Of a DNA stretch of 64,000 nt, positions 58,147 to 64,000 are shown piece after piece. The translations under genes were made by a program, and so were the position numbers. A model generated the notes under the pieces. That model was not told the DNA's origin and did not search any database. It saw nothing but the letters and a program-made list of their open reading frames with translations. Position 1 is the first letter of the stretch. The number at the start of each line of letters is the position of its first letter. The DNA is from Geminicoccus roseus DSM 18922 (lineage in GTDB: Bacteria; Pseudomonadota; Alphaproteobacteria; Geminicoccales; Geminicoccaceae), in assembly GCF_000427665.1 (NCBI RefSeq), contig NZ_KE386572.1:4092373-4156372 (forward strand), read 5' to 3'.

Positions 58147-58707
58147 GTGGCCCTGGCCGACGCCGTCCGCGGCTTCACCGCGGCATCGATCCTGGCCCGC
58201 GGCGACGCGCGCGGCATCGACGTGCTCGACCTGTCGGTGGGCGGGTTCTGGCGCTCGTTCCAGGCGGTGCTCTGGCTGGTGCCGCTCCACGCGCTGCTGC
58301 TGCTGGTGCTGACCCGTTCCGCCGAGGGCGACGCGGTCGCGATCGACTGGACTGCCGAGTACGTCTCCCTGTTCGCCCGCTTCGCCCTGTTCCCGCTCGT
58401 AGCCCTGCTGCTGACCCGGCTGATGGGCCTGACCGCCCGCTTCGTGCCGCTGGTCACCGCCGCGAACTGGGCCTCGGTGCTGCAGGGCGGCTTTTTGGTG
58501 ACCGCCCTCCTGCTGATCTCCCTGCTGCCCCCCGACAGCCGGCCGATGCTGCAGTTCTTCGCGTTCGCCGCCACCATGGTCTACGGCTGGTTCGTCGCCC
58601 GCTCGGCCCTGCAGACCAGCGGCGCCATCGCGTTCGGCTTCGTCCTGGCCGACTTCCTGAGCTCCCTGGTCCTGGACCAGATGCTCGACCGCCTGTTCCT
58701 GGCCTGA
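58147..58707 (+). CDS. Integral membrane protein of unknown function
   Basis: A 186-residue protein with about five spans starting at GTG 58147, 4 bases after dapE, so cotranscribed. Seen: soluble N-terminal helix (LADAVRGFTAASILARGDAR), then AVLWLVPLHALLLLVL, FALFPLVALLLTRLMG and other hydrophobic segments. No motif recognised. Similar membrane proteins follow dapE in some alphaproteobacteria, but function is unknown. Confidence 0.72.
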   Translation: MALADAVRGFTAASILARGDARGIDVLDLSVGGFWRSFQAVLWLVPLHALLLLVLTRSAEGDAVAIDWTAEYVSLFARFALFPLVALLLTRLMGLTARFVPLVTAANWASVLQGGFLVTALLLISLLPPDSRPMLQFFAFAATMVYGWFVARSALQTSGAIAFGFVLADFLSSLVLDQMLDRLFLA

Positions 58708-58774
58708 GGCGCAGCCGGCAAAACGCCGCCGCCCACCCAAGCCAGGGAGCCGACACGCGCTTCCAAAAAGGTTG

Positions 58775-58833
58775 TTCAGCCTCCGCCAAGGACAGAGCAG
58801 AGCGATGCCTGAGTGACGTCGGCGGAGGTTGAA
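58775..58833. repeat. Inverted repeat downstream of the dapE operon
   Basis: Arms TTCAGCCTCCGCC and GGCGGAGGTTGAA (12 of 13 pairs) 33 bases apart. It may be a terminator of the dap operon or an old insertion sequence end, as it borders the IS remnants. Confidence 0.4.
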
Positions 58834-58922
58834 GCGGTCGATCCAGGATCAATCGCGCTTTGCCGGGGATGAGGAGCCGCAGCGCCTGACGCCAAGCGCA
58901 TGTCGCAGGCTGGCCTGGATGA

Positions 58923-59048
58923 AGCGTTCGGCCTTCAATCGAGGCGATACCGTCGGTCCGCCCGTGCATTGGGCGACCGAGGAAGCGCCCGGCCAAGCTA
59001 CACGCTGACAAGGGCTGCGAGTTCGAGCACTGCCCTACAGTTGACTGA
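58923..59048 (+). pseudogene. IS5-type transposase remnant
   Basis: An open segment of about 41 codons, bounded upstream by an in-frame TGA, reads IGRPRKRPAKLHADKGCEFE in its second half. This is the stretch of IS5/IS427-type transposases around the second catalytic Asp (GRPRRRPDKLHADKGYD in typical copies). The rest of the gene is missing on both sides. The fragment ends exactly where the next insertion element begins (59045), so that element probably landed in it. Confidence 0.65.
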
Positions 59049-59086
59049 GACACCCTGTTAGCGGACGCGATCCGCGGAGGGTGACG

Positions 59087-59428
59087 ATGACGATAGAGAC
59101 GACGGACGCCGCTGAACTTGGCCGTGGCGGCCGGATGTCCCGGCAGCGCAAGCGGGACGCGGTGCTGCGTCTGCTGCGGGGCGAGGACCTGGAGACGGTT
59201 TCGCGTTCGCTGGGGGTGACCGCGGCGACGCTGAGTGGCTGGCGCGACGCCTTCCTGGCTGCCGGCGAGGCGAGCCTGACGATCCGGCCCGAGGATGGCG
59301 CGTCGCTGGAGAGTGCGCGGCTCAAAGCGCGCCTGGGTGAGATGTTGCTCGAGCGGGAACTGCTGGAGGCCAGAATCGCGGCCCTGGAGGGCAAGCACCC
59401 TTTGGCCCGGCGGAGATTGAGATCATGA
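59087..59428 (+). CDS. IS3-like transposase OrfA
   Basis: A 113-residue protein with a helix-turn-helix (ETVSRSLGVTAATLSGWRDA) and a C-terminal leucine-rich coiled segment (LKARLGEMLLERELLEARI), the plan of IS3-family OrfA proteins that bind the element ends. Starts at ATG 59087 with GGAGG six bases upstream. Overlaps orfB by 4 bases (ATGA). Seems intact, although orfB is broken. Confidence 0.8.
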   Translation: MTIETTDAAELGRGGRMSRQRKRDAVLRLLRGEDLETVSRSLGVTAATLSGWRDAFLAAGEASLTIRPEDGASLESARLKARLGEMLLERELLEARIAALEGKHPLARRRLRS

Positions 59429-60312
59429 GCCGCACCCTCTCGCCCAGCAGCGGCAGGCCCTATGGTCTCGCCCAGGTCTGCCGGACCTGGCGCATGGCCC
59501 GGGCCACGGTCTACCGTCATCGCCTGCCGCTGAAGGCAGATCCGCCGCGGCGTCCTGGTCCGACCGGGCCGAAGCCGGATGCTGCCCTGGTAGCAGCGAT
59601 TTGTGCCGTGCTTGTCCAGAGCCCCTTCCACGGCGAGGGCCATCGCAAGATCTGGGCAAGGCTACGCCTGAGCGGCATCCGGACCTCGCTCCGTCGGGTG
59701 CTGCGCTTGATGCGCGAAAACGACCTGCTGGCGCCAGGCCGGGTCGGTAGACCCCGAGGTCCATGCAACCCGAAGGCACCATCATCCCGGATGCGGTGGA
59801 CACCATGTGTGGCACTGACATGACCAGCACCTGGACCCGCTAGGGCCAGGCCGCCGTGTTCATCGCCGTCGACCACCACAGCGCCGAGTGCGTCGGCATT
59901 CATGCTGCCCGTCGCGGCACCCGCTTCGAAGCGTTGGAGCCGATCCGCCAGGGCGTACGACACCACTTCGGCAGCTTCGCAAAGAACGTCGCTCCTGGCC
60001 TCGCCGTCCGCCACGACCACGGAAGCCAGTACGTGTTCGACCCCTTCCAAGGCGAACTGCGCTTCCTCGGCATGAGGAACTCGCCGCCTTCATTCGGGCG
60101 CCGGAGGGAAACGGCTGCGCCGAGCGCTTCATCCGCACGCTGACGGAGAACCTCCTCTGGTGCGGACCTTCGACACCATCGAAGAGTTGCGTTTGGCGCT
60201 GCTGGCATTCCGGGAAACCTACAATACCACTTGGCTGATCGAGCGGCACGGCTTCCAACCACCCGCCGCCATCCGCCAGCAGCAGCTTCAACCTGCAGCC
60301 TTGGCCGCGTAG
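59425..60312 (+). pseudogene. IS3-like transposase OrfB, broken
   Basis: The transposase can be followed through several frames. From 59425 it is intact to about 59755 (HGEGHRKIWARLRLSGIRTS, LRLMRENDLLAPGR). A frameshift near 59755-59775 then leads to TIIPDAVDTMCGTDMTSTW with the first catalytic Asp, a TAG stop at 59841-59843, the block DHGSQYVFDPFQGELRFLG with the second Asp, another frameshift near 60075, GNGCAERFIRTLTENL with the catalytic Glu, a third near 60160, and the end LLAFRETYNTTWLIERHGF to TAG 60310-60312. All three DDE residues are recognisable but the gene is dead. Confidence 0.88.
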
Positions 60313-60332
60313 GCTTCAGACCGGTGTCTCAG

Positions 60333-61022
60333 AAACCGCAGGCGGGACACATCTTCGGCTGGCCCCGGGACCGAGACGTTGCGCTGGCAGCCATGCGCCC
60401 GTGGATCATCGAGGCTGCGCGGTCGGCCTTGCCTGCCCTGCCGGAGAACGGTGGCGTGGTGGGCCGCTGGCGCACAGGACATCCGATGGGGAAAGCGCCC
60501 GCCTTTCCCGGATCGTGGCGCCTGCCGCCTTCGGGTGCCGCCAGAATGGCCGGCTCCTGGCACGTGGCTGGATGCGGCTGCACTCGGTCGAGAAACAGCA
60601 ATGCTGGCGGCGAAGGATCAGCCTTTCCCCCGGCACAGCCCTCCCGGCCGCCGTTCGAGGCCATGGCGCGATGCCAGCAATCGCGCCGCACCAAAGGATG
60701 CGCAGATCATGACGGTCGGTGGCCCGTGGCGTCGTGCTGCGGCAGCAACCGCGCGGCTTCCGATCGCCATCGTGCAAGCAGGAACATGGTGGTCGGGGCG
60801 CGATCGGGTCGCCGTGCCGGCCAACCTGCATGGGCCAGCCGGCACGCATCCCGGCTTCCTTGGAAACCGAACGGACCACACCCGTTCCATGAAGGCAGCG
60901 TTTTCGGAGAAGATATCCGTCCGGTAGGCCATGCGCGGTTCCCAGGACCTGCCGGCGACGGAGTCACGCGCTGGACAACCCCGGTGGGCCGCCCGGGGAT
61001 GGCCACAGGCCCGCTCGCTGGT
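60333..61022. other. Gene-free stretch between the IS element and queF
   Basis: About 690 bases with open frames on both strands but no protein, RNA, repeat or promoter that I can recognise. It may be decayed coding DNA or another IS scar. Confidence 0.45.
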
Positions 61023-61487
61023 TCAGCCGCGGCCGCGATAGGGCGGCACGCCCTGGTCCGGCAGCCACACCCCCTCCGGAGCCGGGCCGGTCTGGTAGAA
61101 CACGTCGATCGGGATGCCGCCGCGCGGGTACCAGTAGCCGCCGATGCGCAGCCAGACCGGCGCCAGGACCTCCACCAGGCGCCGCGCGATCCCCACCGTG
61201 CAGGCCTCGTGGAACCCGGCATGGCCGCGAAACGCGTGCAGGTAGAGCTTCAGGCTCTTGCTCTCCACCAGCAGCCGGTCGGGCACGTAGTCGATCACCA
61301 GATGGGCGAAATCCGGCTGGCCGGTCACCGGGCAGAGCGAGGTGAATTCCGGGCAGGTGAAGCGCACCAGGTAGGGATGGCCCGCCTGCGGGTTGGGCAC
61401 CGCCTCCAGGATTGCCTCATCGGGTGAGGCCGGCCGGGGGCTGGCATGGCCGAGCTGGGTCAGCCCGGCATAGGTTTCGGCTGTCAT
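61023..61487 (-). CDS. queF: NADPH-dependent 7-cyano-7-deazaguanine reductase
   Basis: A 154-residue single-domain (type I) QueF. Seen: active-site Cys in [13 protein letters not shown], the QueF motif [13 protein letters not shown] and substrate Glu in [10 protein letters not shown]. Known: reduces preQ0 to preQ1 for queuosine in tRNA. Starts at ATG 61487 with GGAGGAGG five bases upstream. It lies 80 bases after truA, so possibly cotranscribed with other RNA-modification genes. Confidence 0.95.
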   Translation of the reverse strand: MTAETYAGLTQLGHASPRPASPDEAILEAVPNPQAGHPYLVRFTCPEFTSLCPVTGQPDFAHLVIDYVPDRLLVESKSLKLYLHAFRGHAGFHEACTVGIARRLVEVLAPVWLRIGGYWYPRGGIPIDVFYQTGPAPEGVWLPDQGVPPYRGRG

Positions 61488-61567
61488 TGGATCCTCCTCC
61501 GCCCTGGCCGCTGCAGGGCGGTCGGGGGCGGCATGGTCATGCGAGGGAACGGTGCCGGCCTTGCGGC

Positions 61568-62332
61568 TCAGCGATGCTCCCGGCTGTTCCAGCCGGGGTA
61601 GCCGATTTCCATCAGGGTCAGGCCGTCGGGCGGGGCGGTCGGGCCGGCTTGGGTGCGGTCGCGGGCCTCCAGGACCTCCTGGATCCAGCCATGCGGCCGC
61701 TTGCCGCTGCCGACCAGCGCCAGGGAGCCCACGATGTTGCGGACCTGGTGGTGGAGAAAGGAGCGCGCGCGCACGTTCACCTCGACCACATCGCCCAGGC
61801 GGCGGACATGCAGCAGGTCCAGGGACTTGCGCGGCGAGCGCGCCTGGCAGGCGACCGCGCGGAAGCTGGTGAAGTCGTGCACGCCCACCAGCGTCTGGCC
61901 GGCGTCGTGCATCACTTCCGCGTCCAGCCGGTTCGGGTGGTGCCAGACTAGGCCGCGCTCGGTGGTGGGCGGCGCGCGCCGGGTCAGGATCCGGTAGCGG
62001 TAGGCCCGGCTGACCGCGCCGAAGCGGGCATGGAAATCCTCCGGCATCGGCCGCACCGCCAAAACCGCCACCGGGGCCGGGCGCAGGTGATGGTTGAGCG
62101 CGTCGCGCATCCGCCCGGGATCGACCGCCCGGTCCAGGTCCAGATGGGCGACCTGGGCCGCCGCGTGCACGCCGGTATCGGTGCGCCCCGCCCCCACCAG
62201 CACGGGCTGCTCGCCGCAAAAGCGCCGGACCGCCTCCTCCAGGGCCGCCTGCACCGTCGGGCCGTTGTCCTGGCGCTGCCAGCCGACGAACGGACGGCCG
62301 TCATACTCGACGACCAGGGCCAGCCGCGTCAT
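61568..62332 (-). CDS. truA: tRNA pseudouridine synthase A
   Basis: A 254-residue TruA. Seen: [16 protein letters not shown], catalytic Asp in [31 protein letters not shown]. Known: isomerises uridines 38-40 in tRNA anticodon stems. Overlaps fmt by 4 bases (ATGA). Confidence 0.96.
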   Translation of the reverse strand: MTRLALVVEYDGRPFVGWQRQDNGPTVQAALEEAVRRFCGEQPVLVGAGRTDTGVHAAAQVAHLDLDRAVDPGRMRDALNHHLRPAPVAVLAVRPMPEDFHARFGAVSRAYRYRILTRRAPPTTERGLVWHHPNRLDAEVMHDAGQTLVGVHDFTSFRAVACQARSPRKSLDLLHVRRLGDVVEVNVRARSFLHHQVRNIVGSLALVGSGKRPHGWIQEVLEARDRTQAGPTAPPDGLTLMEIGYPGWNSREHR

Positions 62333-63318
62333 CCGATGGGATCGAACCGAGTGCCGACCGGCAGCTTCCAGCCGCGCAGCAGGTCCGCCGCGGCCATGGC
62401 CTTCTTGCCGGGGCGCTGCAGCACCTCCAGCCGCAAGGCGCCGCTGCCGCACGCCACCACCAGGGGCGCGGCCACGACCTCGCCCGGCTGCCCGCCCGCC
62501 GGCCGGTCCGCGTCCGCCACCACGCTCGCCCGGCGCACCGTGATCCGCTCGCCGTTCAGCACCGCGAACGCGCCGGGCCTGGGCTCCAGCGCCCGCACCA
62601 TCCGCTCCAGCTCCGCCGCCGGGCAGGAGAAATCCAGCCGGCCGGTGTCCTTGTGCAGCTTCTCGGCATAGGTGACGCCCTCCTCGGGCTGCGCCACCGG
62701 AAGGAGCGCGCCGCTGGCGATCCCGGCCAGGGTCGGCAGCAGCAGGTCGGCCGCCAGCAGGGCCAGGTCGCGATGCAGGTCGGCGGCCGTGGTGTCGGGC
62801 CCGATCGGCAGCCTGCCTTCCGCATAGACCGGGCCGGTGTCCAGGCCCGGCTCCATCTGGAACAAACAGACCCCGGTCTCGCGGTCGCCGGCCATGATCG
62901 CCCGCTCGATCGGCGCCGCACCCCGCCAGCGCGGCAGGAGCGAGGCGTGCAGGTTGATGCAGCAAAGGCGCGGCACGTCGAGGACCGCCCTGGGCAGGAT
63001 CAGCCCGTAGGCGCCGGTGACGATCAGGTCCGGCCGATAGCCGGCCAGGCGCTCGACCGCACCTTCCTCCTTGAACCGCGCCGGGGTCTCCACCGGGATC
63101 CCGGCCTCCATGGCGCGCTCGTGCACGTCGGTGCGCCGCAGCTGCTGGCCGCGCCCCTTGGCCGCCGGCGGCCGGGTATAGACCGCCACCACCTCGTGGT
63201 CCGCCGAGGCCAGCAGCCGCTCCAGGCTCGGCAGGACGAACCCGGTCGAGCCCATCACCACGACCCGCAGCGGGCCGTCCGTCCCGGAGGTTTTCGGGGA
63301 GCCCGGGTCAGCCGGCAC
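62329..63318 (-). CDS. fmt: Methionyl-tRNA formyltransferase
   Basis: A 329-residue Fmt. Seen: VVMGSTGFVLPSLERLL near residue 20, the catalytic Asn-His-Asp region CINLHASLLPRWRGAAPIE and GLDTGPVYAE, and a C-terminal OB-like domain from about 215. The annotated ATG 63318 gives a 16-residue extension before the usual start (PLRVVVMG); a closer GTG is possible. It overlaps def by 11 bases. Formylates initiator tRNA. Confidence 0.95.
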   Translation of the reverse strand: MPADPGSPKTSGTDGPLRVVVMGSTGFVLPSLERLLASADHEVVAVYTRPPAAKGRGQQLRRTDVHERAMEAGIPVETPARFKEEGAVERLAGYRPDLIVTGAYGLILPRAVLDVPRLCCINLHASLLPRWRGAAPIERAIMAGDRETGVCLFQMEPGLDTGPVYAEGRLPIGPDTTAADLHRDLALLAADLLLPTLAGIASGALLPVAQPEEGVTYAEKLHKDTGRLDFSCPAAELERMVRALEPRPGAFAVLNGERITVRRASVVADADRPAGGQPGEVVAAPLVVACGSGALRLEVLQRPGKKAMAAADLLRGWKLPVGTRFDPIG

Positions 63319-63823
63319 GCTGGCGCCGCTGCTTGTCGAGCTTCTTCATCAGCATCTCGCGCTTGAGCCGGCTTAGATGGTCGGTGAACAGGATCCCGTC
63401 CAGATGGTCGATCTCGTGCAGCAGGCAGCGGGCCAAGAGCCCGTCCGCCTCGATCCGCTGCTCCCGGCCGGCCTCGTCCAGGAAGCGGACGGTGACCTGG
63501 CTCGGCCGCTTCACCGGCGCGAACTGGTTGGGCAGGCTCAGGCAGCCCTCCTCGGCCTCGACCGGCTCGCCGGAGGTTTCCACCACTTCCGGGTTGATCA
63601 GCCGGATCGGGTTGGGCTCCTCCTCCTTGGCCGCCACGTCCACCACCACGATCCGCTCGTCCACGCCGATCTGCGGGGCGGCCAGGCCGATGCCCGGGGC
63701 GGCGTACATCGTTTCCAGCATGTCCTCGAGCAGGGCGGCGACGCGGGCGTCGACCGCCGCCACCGGCCTGGCCTTCTGGCGCAGGCGCGGATCGGGAACT
63801 TCCAGGATGGGCAGCAAGGCCAT
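63308..63823 (-). CDS. def: Peptide deformylase
   Basis: A 171-residue Def with all three motifs: GIGLAAPQIG, EGCLSLP (metal Cys) and HEIDHLDG (metal His pair and catalytic Glu). Removes the formyl group from new proteins. First gene of the leftward def-fmt-truA group, an arrangement that is widely conserved. Confidence 0.97.
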   Translation of the reverse strand: MALLPILEVPDPRLRQKARPVAAVDARVAALLEDMLETMYAAPGIGLAAPQIGVDERIVVVDVAAKEEEPNPIRLINPEVVETSGEPVEAEEGCLSLPNQFAPVKRPSQVTVRFLDEAGREQRIEADGLLARCLLHEIDHLDGILFTDHLSRLKREMLMKKLDKQRRQRAG

Positions 63824-63941
63824 GCGCGATATTCTTCGGCGAAGGGAGGGTGACGGGCAGGTCAGGTAGGCAGTAGCGCCAGATCGGTCAACCGACCGGC
63901 CGGCATCCCGGCCTCCAGCACCAGCACCGCAAGGACGCCCG

Positions 63942-64000
63942 ATGGCCATCTTTGCCTGGTTCGGCGGGCACGGCCGACCCATCTCGCCCGTTCCAGGGAC
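63942..64000 (+). CDS. Possible start of a gene running off the right edge
   Basis: ATG 63942 has AAGGA about seven bases upstream and an open frame (MAIFAWFGGHGRP) to the window end. It is divergent from def with a gap of 118 bases. Too short to identify; may be chance. Confidence 0.3.
   Translation, partial: MAIFAWFGGHGRPISPVPG

Larger units (their letters stand above)
59045..60332 (+). mobile_element. Decayed IS3-like insertion sequence
   Basis: About 1288 bases bounded by perfect 10-bp terminal inverted repeats: CTGAGACACC at 59045-59054 and GGTGTCTCAG at 60323-60332. It contains orfA and a broken orfB in the normal IS3 arrangement. No clear target duplication is visible. The many lesions in orfB make it immobile on its own. 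Confidence 0.85.

Overview
The window is very G+C-rich chromosomal DNA (by eye about 70 %), with tight codon bias, many ATGA/TTGA start-stop overlaps and several TTG starts. Gene content points to a free-living, aerobic, probably flagellated alphaproteobacterium, plausibly of the Rhodospirillales/Geminicoccales side. The pointers are cho/bet choline genes with a BetI operator, a sigma-54 flagellin promoter with Caulobacter-type ftr-like sites, HWE histidine kinase, Ku/LigD and the def-fmt-truA and dapD-dapE groups. The genus cannot be fixed from the sequence alone.

Layout. 1-2.9 kb: sugar ABC ATPase (cut by the window edge), divergent from a periplasmic binding protein and an M24 peptidase. 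3.1-5.3 kb: PAS/HWE sensor kinase with an overlapping single-domain response regulator. 5.3-6.3 kb: small RHH-like protein and DUF1622 membrane protein. 6.5-9.6 kb: RraA-like aldolase, FadR-type regulator and IlvD/Edd sugar-acid dehydratase in one operon. 9.7-17 kb: glutamate dehydrogenase, exported Fe/Mn superoxide dismutase, an HxlR-MFS-flavin monooxygenase-MFS operon and a MaoC-like hydratase. 17-22.4 kb: haem-copper oxidase operon (ctaG, CopD-like, coxB, fused coxA-coxC, small membrane subunit) with a DUF2231 gene wedged in on the other strand. 23.1-26.6 kb: two-gene NHEJ system (ku, ligD). 26.9-28 kb: fatty acid desaturase. 28.4-32.1 kb: TPP riboswitch and the overlapping thiO-S-G-E-F operon. 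32.5-35.1 kb: Flp-type pilin, MlaC-like protein, OpgD-like glucan protein. 35.2-40.7 kb: betI-betA-choXWV choline uptake and oxidation operon behind a BetI-type operator. 40.9-46.7 kb: RTX calcium-binding protein, xylulokinase, flagellin with sigma-54 promoter and paired enhancer-like sites, DUF892 protein. 46.8-52.4 kb: nucleoside-hydrolase lipoprotein and the his operon hisG-hisB-hisH-hisF-hisA/I/E. 52.4-56 kb: FAD oxidase, macrodomain protein and acyl-CoA dehydrogenase. 56.1-58.7 kb: dapD, dapE and a membrane protein. 58.7-61 kb: IS5-type remnant interrupted by a decayed IS3-like element, then a gene-free stretch. 61-63.8 kb: queF, truA, fmt, def.

The most unusual item is the 414-residue HisA-HisI-HisE triple fusion at 50736-51980. 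Its HisI-HisE half resembles the fungal HIS4 protein more than ordinary bacterial HisIE, and it ends a his operon of non-standard order with a long-form HisG. Other points worth a second look are the paired ftr-like palindromes upstream of the flagellin promoter, the BetI operator, the subunit I+III oxidase fusion with altered D-channel residues, a ThiF with a rhodanese tail but no zinc cysteines, and several unexplained palindromes.
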